DNA of 64,000 nucleotides, taken from contig NZ_ABCK01000009.1 of assembly GCF_000170755.1 (NCBI RefSeq), forward strand, positions 62,001-126,000, given 5' to 3'. Shown piece by piece: positions 39,760-48,142 of the stretch. The notes beneath the pieces were generated by a model. That model ran no database searches, had not been told where the DNA came from, and was given only the letters and a program-made list of their open reading frames with translations. The translations under genes and the position numbers were made by a program. The stretch comes from Lentisphaera araneosa HTCC2155. Lineage in GTDB: Bacteria; Verrucomicrobiota; Lentisphaeria; Lentisphaerales; Lentisphaeraceae. The first letter of the stretch is position 1; the number at the start of each line of letters is the position of its first letter.

Positions 39760-40011
39760 GCATTTGAGAGAAGAGGTTTAAACCTCGATAGGATTGATTT
39801 AGTGTATTGCTCGTGAACCAAGTAGTCTGGGTGAAGAATGAGCGACTAATAAAGGCTTTAAATCATGATTAACCAAATACTAGATTCCAATTTGGATTGG
39901 TGAGAACCAATGATATTGGTTGGAGTCGCCAAGCTCCGTTGAGAGTAAATGAGTATGATATACTTTAACAGGAATAAACAAAAAAGAACCCCGCACTAGG
40001 GGTTCTTAAAA
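39760..40011. other. non-coding stretch between hairpin and small reverse genes
   Basis: No gene seen. A short piece near 39926-39940 (TCGCCAAGCTCC) repeats the core of the 51-bp unit at 22893-23199 and may be a remnant of the same repeat family. Confidence 0.4.
39978..40007 (-). terminator. rho-independent terminator for the reverse HTH operon
   Basis: Perfect 9-bp stem AAGAACCCC / GGGGTTCTT with a 6-base loop. Read on the minus strand it is followed by TTTTT. It lies 5 bp after the stop of the small acidic gene. Confidence 0.85.
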
Positions 40012-40155
40012 CTAACCTTCATCCTCTTCATCAAGATCAATATCGAAATCAAGATTGATAAGATTATCAAGGTGGTGATTCTCCATCAGGCTTAGGATGA
40101 TTTTCTTTTGTTGCTCAAGAATATCTTTGGCGTCAGCCCAATCTTCATCGGTCAT
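40012..40155 (-). CDS. small acidic protein, 47 aa
   Basis: Starts at ATG 40155 with AGAGGAAGAAAG just upstream and overlaps the end of the HTH gene by 11 bp. The product (MTDEDWADAKDILEQQKKII, then an Asp/Glu-rich end) is strongly acidic and helical, with no known motif. Its position directly downstream of an excisionase-like gene and before a good terminator makes a two-gene unit. It could be an accessory or antagonist of the DNA-binding protein; that is a guess. Confidence 0.6.
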   Translation of the reverse strand: MTDEDWADAKDILEQQKKIILSLMENHHLDNLINLDFDIDLDEEDEG

Positions 40156-40417
40156 CTTTCTTCCTCTTACAATTTTTTGTGATCCGATCAAGTTCCTTCT
40201 TTAAGTCTTCCTTCTCGTACTCAGCTAAGCATGATCTTAGGAATTTATTTAACTGTGCCCAACTGACATAGATTTTCTTAGGGCTTACACGTAGGCATTC
40301 CAATCTATCTTCTTTTATATATTTGCGAACTGTCTTAATATTGACTCTAAGGAATTGTGCCGTCTCACGTAACGTGAGTAGATGCCTGTATTGGTTATCA
40401 TTAGGTGTATTATCCAT
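40145..40417 (-). CDS. excisionase-like helix-turn-helix protein (HTH_17 type)
   Basis: A 90-aa protein with a MerR-like winged helix-turn-helix: LTLRETAQFLRVNIKTVRKYIKE, then a basic wing, the normal form of HTH_17/excisionase proteins. AAGG lies about eight bases before the ATG. It is transcribed away from a small basic gene and a serine recombinase, so it may act as the recombination directionality or regulatory factor of a small mobile element. A simple plasmid-type regulator is the alternative. Confidence 0.78.
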   Translation of the reverse strand: MDNTPNDNQYRHLLTLRETAQFLRVNIKTVRKYIKEDRLECLRVSPKKIYVSWAQLNKFLRSCLAEYEKEDLKKELDRITKNCKRKKDDR

Positions 40418-40615
40418 CTTTATACCTTTTCATTTAGTTATAGGTATTTATAAAACTAATACGGATTTTTCGGGAAGTATGGAGAGATTTAGACCTAAGT
40501 TAAATCTTATTGGGCTTGGAGTTAGCGAGTGTATGTGTGAATGCAGTCTAACTAATCGGAGTAAGTTTTTTATTTTTTGTGAAATTTGATAAATATTTCT
40601 AAAAGGATTATAAAA

Positions 40616-40783
40616 ATGAACTCAAGACAAATAAGACAAAAGTATAATGACAAGGCTCGTGTTCTGAGAAAGAAAAATAAAGAGTTAGATTCCAAGAAAA
40701 ATACTAATAAGGCGAAACTTAATCAATTACGTTCTGATATGAACAGAGCACTTAAGTCAGCTTCTGATAAAAAGAGTCGATAA
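40616..40783 (+). CDS. small highly basic protein, 55 aa
   Basis: The ATG at 40616 has AAGGA eight bases upstream. This is a better start than the longer frame from 40586. The product is about one-third Lys/Arg, mostly helical (MNSRQIRQKYNDKARVLRKK; ending ALKSASDKKSR), with no signal peptide. It could bind nucleic acid. It is set between the HTH gene (divergent) and the recombinase. Confidence 0.55.
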   Translation: MNSRQIRQKYNDKARVLRKKNKELDSKKNTNKAKLNQLRSDMNRALKSASDKKSR

Positions 40784-40830
40784 AACACATAAAATATTGG
40801 TAACCAATACATTAAAACAAATATTTTTGC

Positions 40831-40863
40831 GTACATTGTACATGAAAACGTTTGGATTATCAT
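40831..40863 (+). promoter_or_regulatory. possible recombinase promoter and operator
   Basis: TTGTAC (40836-40841) and TATCAT (40858-40863) are separated by 16 bases. The -35 element overlaps the inverted repeat GTACA-T-TGTAC (40831-40841), which could be a recombinase or regulator site. Weak evidence. Confidence 0.25.
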
Positions 40864-40908
40864 TAAATGTATATATTGGTTGGGTATAATCAATAAAGGA
40901 AATTTATC

Positions 40909-41523
40909 ATGGAAGTTTATCAGTATCTCAGAATTAGTACTAACGACGGAAGACAAACAACTAAGAACCAAGCTTCCGAAATTAAGAAGTATGCAGAAGA
41001 GAATGGTTTTCGCATTGATCAAACTATCGAAGTTGAAATTTCCTCACGTAAAAATAATAAAGATCGTCGTATCGATGAACTATTAGAACGCCTTGAGAAA
41101 AATGACATTTTAGTCTGTTCTGAGATTTCTCGTTTGGGCAGATCAACTAGCGAGGTTATTGATATTGTAAACGCTCTTATAGCTAAAGAGGTTCGTGTTA
41201 TTTTTATAAAGCAAAATATGGACATTAAACAAAATGATATTCAATCACAAGTCATGATTACAATGTTTGCTTTATTTAGTTCAATTGAAAGGTCATTGCT
41301 TTCAGAACGTGTAAAATCATCACTTCAAGCACGAAAAGAAGCAGGTGTGGTACTTGGTAGACCTAAAGGGAATTCAAAGTATCTTCCTTTTAAAAAGAGA
41401 ATACAGAAGCTTTTAAAGAAAGGTGTTTCAGTTCGTAAAATTGCCCTTACTCATCTTCCCGAATTAGAACTTAAGAATCCTACAGGGTTGCATTTATTCA
41501 TTAAAACAGAGCTAACAAGTTAG
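40909..41523 (+). CDS. serine recombinase (resolvase/invertase family)
   Basis: A 204-aa protein with AAAGGA eight bases before the ATG. The catalytic domain is complete: YLRIST with the nucleophilic Ser at residue 10, then EISSRKNNKDR, LVCSEISRLGRS with the conserved Arg pair, and the E-helix region (FALFSSIERSLLSERVKSSLQARKEAG). It ends with a GRPKGNSKYLPF linker and a short helix-turn-helix. Size and motifs fit a resolvase or DNA invertase rather than a large integrase. The target site is not evident; nearby inverted repeats (40831-40841, 41507-41528) are candidates. It shows that this stretch is, or was, mobile DNA. Confidence 0.92.
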   Translation: MEVYQYLRISTNDGRQTTKNQASEIKKYAEENGFRIDQTIEVEISSRKNNKDRRIDELLERLEKNDILVCSEISRLGRSTSEVIDIVNALIAKEVRVIFIKQNMDIKQNDIQSQVMITMFALFSSIERSLLSERVKSSLQARKEAGVVLGRPKGNSKYLPFKKRIQKLLKKGVSVRKIALTHLPELELKNPTGLHLFIKTELTS

Positions 41524-41528
41524 CTCTG
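41507..41528. repeat. perfect 10-bp inverted repeat at the recombinase stop codon
   Basis: CAGAGCTAAC-AA-GTTAGCTCTG overlaps the end of the recombinase gene. With no T run it is a weak terminator at best. It may be a recombination or regulatory site. Confidence 0.55.
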
Positions 41529-41968
41529 GACGTACAAAGAAAATCGCTTATAGGTGCATATTTCCACAATATATTAAAACGCTCAATACAGATTTAATGG
41601 TTTTAAAAATCCCCCAACTATAAGTATAAACAATAAATGAATAATTATCCTTATTCTCGATTAGCTAGCTAACCCCATAATCAACTTATCTATATATAAT
41701 TGTTCTTCATGATGCTTTAGCATTTTCCTTTTCATCTCGATAAGGATTTGCTGTCCCAGAAAAGTTTAAAAATTGTGTTATCTATTTGTTTTCAATGACT
41801 TATGAATAATTTATATGGCTGATTTTAGCGACTTAATTTGGGCGAGCCTTTCTCAGAAAAGTAAAAAATCAGTGGAAGATAAATTCATTCAATAACTTAC
41901 AGAAAAGAAGAAAACAGGGACAGGTGATTTTAAATCCCAATAACTAACCACCAAATCACCAACCCACA

Positions 41969-42005
41969 AAAAAAGTATTTCGACTAAAAACCGAGATACT
42001 TTTTT
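41969..42005. terminator. bidirectional terminator-like hairpin
   Basis: AAAAAAGTATTTCG pairs with CGAGATACTTTTTT (13 of 14 bp) around a 9-base loop, with A and T runs on either side, so it would work on both strands. Confidence 0.7.
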
Positions 42006-42066
42006 CTTTTTAGTTTAAGCAACTAACAAAGAAATTAAAGGACAGGCCTTCAAAAAGGGCTGAGCG

Positions 42067-42095
42067 AAAAGAGTCTCGAAACGGGACTCTTTTTC
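42067..42095. terminator. terminator-like hairpin
   Basis: AAAAGAGTCTCG pairs with CGGGACTCTTTT (11 of 12 bp) around a 3-base loop, followed by T. It lies about 60 bp after the hairpin at 41969, with no gene between. Confidence 0.7.
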
Positions 42096-42260
42096 TGTGT
42101 TTATGGGGTCAAAATAGATGTTTGTTGTGCCCCTTGTTTACAAGTAGTCAAAAAAATCTACATAAACCATTATGAGGCTTAATAAGCTGTACGGAGAATC
42201 TCTTCGAACACAGTAATTCCTCCCCTTTTCAGACAAGAACTTTGAGTGACGAGTGTTAAA

Positions 42261-42280
42261 GCACTAGAATTTTTTAGTGC
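42261..42280. repeat. short inverted repeat
   Basis: GCACTA pairs with TAGTGC around an 8-base T-rich loop, followed by AAATTTT. A weak hairpin. Confidence 0.35.
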
Positions 42281-42300
42281 AAATTTTCTTGTTTTCATGA

Positions 42301-42328
42301 ACCTGTTAAATATTTAACAGGTATTTTT
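42301..42328 (+). terminator. perfect 22-bp palindrome followed by T run
   Basis: ACCTGTTAAAT joined directly to its complement ATTTAACAGGT, then ATTTTT. It could be a terminator or, given its position about 30 bp before the ndh -35 box, an operator for a dimeric regulator. Confidence 0.55.
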
Positions 42329-42351
42329 GAATGAGGCTTGGAACAGATTCA

Positions 42352-42379
42352 TTGACGGTATAAAATACTTTAATATTAA
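42352..42379 (+). promoter_or_regulatory. probable ndh promoter
   Basis: TTGACG (42352-42357), 16 bases, then TATTAA (42374-42379), about 35 bp before the start codon. A near-consensus -35 box makes this the best sigma-70 candidate in the region. Confidence 0.45.
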
Positions 42380-42413
42380 TCATATTTTAATTTTGTGAAT
42401 ACCTAAAGAGGAA

Positions 42414-43685
42414 ATGAAGGAAATGAAAAAAGTCGTCATAATTGGAGGCGGTTTTGCGGGGATTAACGCCGCGCGTAATCTAGGTAATAAAGAAGGCTTT
42501 GACGTCACTTTAATCGACCGACGTAATCATCATTTATTTCAACCTTTATTGTATCAAGTTGCGATGGCGGGCTTAAGTCCCGCAGATATTGCGGCTCCTA
42601 TTCGAACGATCTTGAAAAAATATAAGAATATCAAAGTCGTAATGGATTATGCGAAAAAAATTGATCCAGAAGACAAGAAAGTTATTTGTAAAGCAGGTGA
42701 ATATGATTTTGATCTCTTGATCATGGCTTGTGGGGCTCGACATTCGTATTTTGGCCACAATGAGTGGGAGAAATATGCGCCGGGCTTAAAAACAATCAAT
42801 CAAGCCACTGAGATTCGCCGTCGCGTTTTTATGGCTTTTGAAAAAGCTGAAAAGACTGAAAACGATCTTGAAATGAGCAAGCATCTTACCTTTGTTATTG
42901 TGGGTGCTGGACCAACTGGTGTGGAGCTCGCCGGGGCAATTGGCGAGATGAATCGCTATACACTTGGTGATGAGTTTAGTCAGTTGGATGTGAGTAAAAC
43001 ACGCGTGCTCTTAATTGAGGCTGGGCCGAGGATTTTGGCGGCATTTGATGAAGATCAATCACAGCGAGCGCAAAGTGACTTAGTCAAATTGGGTGTTGAT
43101 GTTCGCCTTGGTCAAGCAGTAACTCATATTGATGATCAATGCGTTAAATTGGGTGATGAAACGATTCAAACAAGCACGGTTTTATGGGCGGCAGGAGTGG
43201 AAGCGAGCCGTTTAGGTAAAAGTCTACCCGTAGAATTAGATAGAGCTGGGCGAGTCCCCATCGAAGAAGACCTAAGCATGAAGCAGTTTCCCTATATCTT
43301 TGTGGCTGGCGATCAAGCCAATTTTACAGGTAAAGATGGACGTCCTCTTCCGGGCATGGCACCCGTTGCCATGCAACAAGGGCGATATTTAGCGAAGCTC
43401 TTAGTGGCTCGCGAGAAAGGCAAGGATATTGGGGGCTTTAAGTATGTGGATAAGGGGAAAATGGCCACGATTGGAAGGAGCTCAGCGATTGCTCAAGCGG
43501 GTAAGATTAAACTTGAGGGCTTTATTGCTTGGTTAGCTTGGCTATTTATTCATATTCTTTATCTGAGTGGCTTTAAAAACCGCTTCTTTGTCTTTGTTCA
43601 ATGGACGTGGTCATACTTAAGTTTTCATCGTGGCGCCCGCTTAATCATCGGCAAAAAATGGCGTTTCTATTCGGACGACGATTAA
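42414..43685 (+). CDS. ndh: type II NADH dehydrogenase (NDH-2)
   Basis: A 423-aa protein of normal NDH-2 length. It passes electrons from NADH to quinone without pumping protons, at the inner face of the membrane. Seen: the FAD-binding motif GGGFAGINAARN at the N terminus, FQPLLYQVAMAGLSPADIAAP, the NADH-binding motif VIVGAGPTGVELAGAIGE (about 165), VAGDQA before the C-terminal part, and a hydrophobic C-terminal segment (FIAWLAWLFIHILYLSGF) for membrane attachment. AGAGGA lies only one base before the first ATG but ten bases before the in-frame ATG at 42423, so 42423 may be the real start. It is monocistronic, behind a palindrome and a good promoter. Confidence 0.95.
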   Translation: MKEMKKVVIIGGGFAGINAARNLGNKEGFDVTLIDRRNHHLFQPLLYQVAMAGLSPADIAAPIRTILKKYKNIKVVMDYAKKIDPEDKKVICKAGEYDFDLLIMACGARHSYFGHNEWEKYAPGLKTINQATEIRRRVFMAFEKAEKTENDLEMSKHLTFVIVGAGPTGVELAGAIGEMNRYTLGDEFSQLDVSKTRVLLIEAGPRILAAFDEDQSQRAQSDLVKLGVDVRLGQAVTHIDDQCVKLGDETIQTSTVLWAAGVEASRLGKSLPVELDRAGRVPIEEDLSMKQFPYIFVAGDQANFTGKDGRPLPGMAPVAMQQGRYLAKLLVAREKGKDIGGFKYVDKGKMATIGRSSAIAQAGKIKLEGFIAWLAWLFIHILYLSGFKNRFFVFVQWTWSYLSFHRGARLIIGKKWRFYSDDD

Positions 43686-43686
43686 T

Positions 43687-45097
43687 TTAGCGAAATTGAT
43701 TCATGTCCAAATGTTTCTCGAAATGATCAGCAATGCGGTCAATGGGATCTTGTTCTCGTTTTGGCACTTGGTAACCACTTTTAAATTTTTTAAAGAGGGC
43801 CTGGCGAAATTGGGGAGAATCTAAGACGCCATGAAGATAGGTTCCGATGGTGTTTTTATATATGATGCCATCCTTGCTGCTCTCGCAAAAATAATTTAGC
43901 TTATCTTTAGTGTGTGTGCTCAGGCCATGATGGATTTCGTAGCCACTGACTTCACAATTGAAATGATTTTCGACAAAAGAATTTTGTTGAGTGATTTTAT
44001 CTTTTTGCAAGACCGTTTTGAGCGGGATTAAGTTGAGTCCTTGATGTTCGCGATGGTCCGTTGATTCAATTCCGTGGGGATCATCGATACTTCACGAGAT
44101 TTGCATGCACACATATAGCGAAAATTTGTCCTGAAAATTTTTGTAGTTGGGTTTTCCATTTGGCGGCATAATGAAGGTCGCGGGGGACATTTTTGGAGCC
44201 AGGAAGAATGACTAAATCATAAGGACTTAAATCAGTGACCTTGCTTAAGTAGTGTACTTGTAGGGAGGGATCATTATCGAGAACTTGGAAGTCACTAAAA
44301 TTTGATAAGTGAGGGAAGAGTAAGATGGCGATTTTGACTTTATTGCTTTCAAATTGTTCATTCGGGTCGATACTGATTTCAGGGCTTAAACTATCTTCAC
44401 AATCTAAGTCGAGTCGGTGAAGGTAGGGGATGACGCCAAGCACGGGAAGCTGACAATGCTCTTCAATGAGTTTAATACCGTCTTGGAATAAGCTGATGTC
44501 GCCTCTGAACTGATTGATAATGAAACCTTTGACACGAAGGCGATCTTTGGGAGGCAAAATCTCCATAGTGCCAATAATTTGAGCAAAAACGCCACCGCGA
44601 TTAATATCGGCAATTAAATAGACATCCGCATCGGCTTCATGGGCGGTGTCAAAGTTGACAAAGTCGCGATCACGTAAGTTGAGTTCAGCACAGGATCCTG
44701 CGCCCTCAATAATGATCAATTCATGTTTATTCTGCAGGTGATTTAAGCTTTCGTAAGCCTGGGTACGAATTTTTGAGGTATCGTTAAAGTAGTCACCAGC
44801 ATCTCTGTTGCCCAAAACTTTTCCTTGAACAATAACTTGGGCACGGATATCTGCAGAAGGTTTTAAGAGTACGGGGTTCATATGGACGGATGGGACTTGT
44901 CCCGCAGCCTCGGCTTGCAGAACCTGTGCTCGTCCCATTTCTCCACCTGTGATGGTCACAAAGCTGTTGTTGGACATGTTTTGAGCTTTGAAAGGAGCCA
45001 CGTCATAGCCTTTGCGCTTAAAAATACGGCAAAGGGCTACGGCACATAGGCTTTTACCCACATCCGAAGCAGTTCCAAGAATTGCGATGTTTTTCAC
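43687..45097 (-). pseudogene. cobQ: cobyric acid synthase (CobQ/CbiP), disrupted at the glutaminase active site
   Basis: CobQ amidates the corrin ring side chains during cobalamin synthesis. The N-terminal synthetase domain is intact to 44117 (start GTG 45097; GTASDVGKS loop; FKAQNMSNNS). The C-terminal glutaminase half (GYEIHHG; GTYLHGVLD with the catalytic His) lies in another frame down to 43687. They should meet at the nucleophile, normally Cys-Gly-Gly. Here AICVHANL is read instead of an expected AICGGMQIS. The text fits loss of two G near 44108-44115. In the downstream frame a TGA also stands at 44092-44094 where GGA (Gly) is expected. Either the gene is dead or this short stretch has base errors. 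The GTG lies 4 bp after the MYG1-like gene, so they form an operon. Confidence 0.87.
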
Positions 45098-45101
45098 TTT
45101 C

Positions 45102-46022
45102 TTAATGAACGTGGGTGTAGGAGAGGGCCATTTCGGCTACTTTGAGGATTGATTGGCGTGACTTTGCTGCGCATACAAAGGCTGCATGGTGGCAGAAAAC
45201 GCCATCTGAGATTCCTAGAACACGAGAGAATTCATCATCTCGAAGGCCAGCCCATTCAGCAGGTAATCGCTTACGTGGTGTGTAGCTATGGGGTGTGCGA
45301 CTCACGCAACGTAGGTACCACTGATTGTTATGGGGAAAGACAACGAAGTAGATTTTGTGAGTGCGATCCAGGGAATAGAGAGCTTCTTCCCATTTCATTG
45401 AGCCGGGGAGCTCCATGAAGTTGGTATTCTTTTTCTCCGCATAAGCAAAGGCGTGGCGAACCATTTCTCGGGATTCAATGCGTTGCCTAGAGTTGTCAAT
45501 AAATCGACCTATGAGTCGACGACACCAAGTAACTTGTTCCAAAAACACGTCATCTGCTTGATCGATGGAGCCTGGATTCATGACCGCGAGTACAGCGGAA
45601 AGGGAGAGCATGTTGACTTCGGGGGCTCCACGCTGACGGCAGTGTATAGCAACGCCATTATCGGCGGCATCCACGGGGCGGACGAGTGAGCTTTGGATGT
45701 TTTCCTTGATTTCGCGAAGTCCGCAAATCTGTTCGCCAAATTTTTGCCAAACGAGGCCAAAAGAAGACATGAGTAGGCCATCATTATAAGCGGGGCCATT
45801 AGAGAAGTGATGGTCAAAGCGATTGCTTTCTTCATCGTAGATACCACCTACGTCGACTAAGAAATCGCAGGTAGATAAAATTTGTTTGTCGCGCGAACGA
45901 ATGATCTTGTGCTTAGGATAGATCATTGTGAGGGCTGCAACAGCCAGGCAGTCGTCGGCGTGGAAAAAGCCATTGTGTGTTCCAATGGTGACTTCCTGTT
46001 CGGGGCTTGGGTCTGTAGACAT
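45102..46022 (-). CDS. MYG1/UPF0160-family metal-dependent hydrolase
   Basis: A 306-aa protein with the family signature: THNGFFHADDCLAVAAL near the N terminus, DVGGIYDEESNRFDHHF around residue 55-72, and the DAADNGV segment near 115. MYG1 proteins are DHH-like phosphoesterases; the eukaryotic member is an exonuclease, while the bacterial role is not established. Length is slightly below the usual 330. It is first in a short leftward operon with the broken cobQ (4-bp gap). There is no obvious functional link to cobalamin. Confidence 0.9.
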   Translation of the reverse strand: MSTDPSPEQEVTIGTHNGFFHADDCLAVAALTMIYPKHKIIRSRDKQILSTCDFLVDVGGIYDEESNRFDHHFSNGPAYNDGLLMSSFGLVWQKFGEQICGLREIKENIQSSLVRPVDAADNGVAIHCRQRGAPEVNMLSLSAVLAVMNPGSIDQADDVFLEQVTWCRRLIGRFIDNSRQRIESREMVRHAFAYAEKKNTNFMELPGSMKWEEALYSLDRTHKIYFVVFPHNNQWYLRCVSRTPHSYTPRKRLPAEWAGLRDDEFSRVLGISDGVFCHHAAFVCAAKSRQSILKVAEMALSYTHVH

Positions 46023-46157
46023 TTTAATGATCCTAATACAAAATAAACTGAATTTACTATAACAATATGCCGAAAGAGTGCCAGTGCATAAAATCGGCGA
46101 GAAGAATTTAAAGAGAGAAAGAAATTTTAGCTCAGCTATTCACTGAGTGTTCTCTTT

Positions 46158-47123
46158 CTACTGAACTTTAATTTCTGTTGGAGTTTTCGTTTTTTTCTGT
46201 TCAGGAAGTGGTGTCTGAGGTAATTCTTTTGAACTAATGCCTTCTGCTCTGGCTAAGGAGTCAGCAGCACGTTTACTTGCTTGAAGCTGCATGTAGAGTT
46301 GAGTGAGACCGCGATTCATTGTGGATAGATTGGCGCTCAGTTTATTGTTTTGATCTCTAACTAAGTCATTGATTGTGCGGGCTTTGTCGCGGCTAACTTT
46401 TTGTCCGCCTTTGCCACCATACATGATTTCTGAAATGCTGTTTTGTAGGACCTTGATTTTAAGGTCGATGGCACTTATTTCCTTAGAAAGCTGGCTGAGG
46501 TCTTTTGTGGAGTTTGGGTTTTCAAAGTACTTTTCTAGTTTGCCACGTTCAGTCTCAAGATTACTGATACCTGTTTTGATATCTTTGATAAGTTTACCGC
46601 GAGTTTTATCAGCATCGCTTGCGTTTTTCTTGTCTCGGTTAAAGCGGTTGTCTCTAGCGAAATCATAGTGTTCTTTATATTCACCTAAGTGTTTGGTGAT
46701 TTGTACGATTTGATCGACGCGAGTCAGCATTTTTTTGTCGAAGAATGCCAATAACTTTTCAGTGTCTTCTTTGCGGAAACGCTTTGTTCTAAGTTTGAGG
46801 TCATTTGCTACTCTTTTACGCTGATCTGAGTAGAATTTGATCGAATCTCGTAGTTCTTTGATGAGTTTTTCTTTGTCGCCAAGGACACGCGATTTTGAAT
46901 CGTGTGAATCTTTGAATTTGTTGAGCATAGTAATCATGGCGGTGATTTCTTGCTCAATTTTAGTGTCCACAAGTTTTAAGTGAGTCACCAGTCTTTGAAC
47001 TTTGTCCTGGCTAGCTTTAAAATTTTTCTCCAAAATAGCAATTCGCCCAGTGCTGGCACTCGATTGGGAAAGAGTAGGAAAACTAAATAACAAAGCAGAT
47101 GCAGTGATAAGTAATTTTTTCAT
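46158..47123 (-). CDS. secreted coiled-coil protein, unknown function
   Basis: The start is placed at ATG 47123, where GAGG lies about seven bases upstream and a signal peptide begins (MKKLLITASALLFSFPTLS). An upstream in-frame codon at 47135 lacks a ribosome site. The mature part (about 300 aa) is Lys/Asp/Leu-rich and almost wholly coiled coil, ending in a Pro/Lys/Thr tail. No family is recognised. It is probably periplasmic. It stands alone, separated from the genes on both sides. Confidence 0.75.
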   Translation of the reverse strand: MKKLLITASALLFSFPTLSQSSASTGRIAILEKNFKASQDKVQRLVTHLKLVDTKIEQEITAMITMLNKFKDSHDSKSRVLGDKEKLIKELRDSIKFYSDQRKRVANDLKLRTKRFRKEDTEKLLAFFDKKMLTRVDQIVQITKHLGEYKEHYDFARDNRFNRDKKNASDADKTRGKLIKDIKTGISNLETERGKLEKYFENPNSTKDLSQLSKEISAIDLKIKVLQNSISEIMYGGKGGQKVSRDKARTINDLVRDQNNKLSANLSTMNRGLTQLYMQLQASKRAADSLARAEGISSKELPQTPLPEQKKTKTPTEIKVQ

Positions 47124-47222
47124 TATTGACCTCATATTTATAATTCATCTCAATATAGCGAGGCAATTTTATATAACAAAGTTATTTATGAGTCCGATCA
47201 TGGTACTTAGAGCATTTGTCAG

Positions 47223-48065
47223 TTAAGAACTAATCAATTTCGCTTTTATGGAGGGGCGCTTGAGTTTGTTGTGGGCAAGATCTAATGACTCTTCATCTTT
47301 GAAGAGGGCAAAGCAGGTGGGGCCACTTCCTGACACATTGCTACTATAAGCTCCTAGCGAGAGGAGTTCTTCGCATGTTTGTTTGAGTAGAGGAAATTTT
47401 TCTGTTAAAGCGTGAGCTAAGTCATTATATGTATCTGGTGATTCATTTGCATTCAATTTCCTTGTGTATTCTGCACAATTTATTTCCCCATGGGAAAACC
47501 CTGCTTGACGATTTTTGTATGCCCAGGAAGCTGCAATGGGAAAAGTAAAAGGGACGAAGAGAATGAAAAGGCTTTCTTCGATTTTTACGGGAGTGATCTT
47601 TTCACCAATACCTTGAACGAAGGCAGGAGATTTTTCAAAGAAAAAAGGGATGTCGGCGCCAATTTTGATGGCGAGCTGCTGCATCTCAGTTTTTGTGAGA
47701 GGGTGATTGTAGAGTTGGTTGAGTGCCATAAAAGTAGAGGCGGCGTTTGAGCTACCTCCCCCCATGCCACCAGCAACTGGGATGTTTTTATCGAGAGTGA
47801 TCTGCCATGTGGCTTCAATCTTAGTTTTGTCTGCAAAAGCTTGTGCGGCTTTGTAGACAAGGTTTTTAGAATCTGTGGGGACGTCTGGGTGATCGCAAGA
47901 AATTGATATGCCCTCTGTATCGACTTGCTTAATGCTTAATGTGTCCGCTATATCAGTTATGGGAAGGAAAAGAGACTCAATGAGGTGGTAGCCATCTTGT
48001 CTTTTGCCGACGACATCGAGGAATAGGTTAACTTTCCCTGGGCATGAAACTGTGATTGAAGACAT
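47223..48065 (-). CDS. ispE: 4-diphosphocytidyl-2-C-methyl-D-erythritol kinase
   Basis: A 280-aa GHMP kinase that phosphorylates CDP-methylerythritol in the MEP isoprenoid pathway. Seen: CPGKVNLFLDVVGKRQDGYH at the N terminus, the ATP-binding loop PVAGGMGGGSSNAA near residue 95, and a C-terminal VSGSGPTCFALF motif. GGAGAAAAC precedes the ATG. Two other MEP genes, ispH and dxs, lie within 5 kb on the other strand. Confidence 0.95.
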   Translation of the reverse strand: MSSITVSCPGKVNLFLDVVGKRQDGYHLIESLFLPITDIADTLSIKQVDTEGISISCDHPDVPTDSKNLVYKAAQAFADKTKIEATWQITLDKNIPVAGGMGGGSSNAASTFMALNQLYNHPLTKTEMQQLAIKIGADIPFFFEKSPAFVQGIGEKITPVKIEESLFILFVPFTFPIAASWAYKNRQAGFSHGEINCAEYTRKLNANESPDTYNDLAHALTEKFPLLKQTCEELLSLGAYSSNVSGSGPTCFALFKDEESLDLAHNKLKRPSIKAKLISS

Positions 48066-48083
48066 GTTTTCTCCGGAAATTGA

Positions 48084-48114
48084 AAGTGCCTAATTTTCAG
48101 AAAATTAGGCACTT
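48084..48114 (-). terminator. hairpin after mdh, before ispE
   Basis: Perfect 14-bp stem AAGTGCCTAATTTT / AAAATTAGGCACTT with a 3-base loop. It lies 28 bp after the mdh stop and just before the ispE ribosome site. There is no long T run, so termination may be partial. Confidence 0.65.
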
Positions 48115-48142
48115 ATTATCTAGTGTGAACTAGCGCTTGAAA

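Larger units (their letters stand above)
41524..42413. other. 890-bp region without a convincing gene
   Basis: It holds four strong hairpins (listed separately) and the ndh promoter. A 26-codon frame at 41816-41896 (beginning MADFSDLIWASLSQ) has no ribosome binding site and is not called. The several terminator-like structures suggest ends of short transcripts or of decayed genes. Confidence 0.6.

Noticed and set aside
41816-41896. 26-codon frame in the gene-poor region
   Set aside because: No ribosome binding site, no signal or known motif, and an AT-rich context where such frames arise by chance.
39760-42413. tRNA-flanked attachment site for the recombinase
   Set aside because: No tRNA or long direct repeat was found around the recombinase module.
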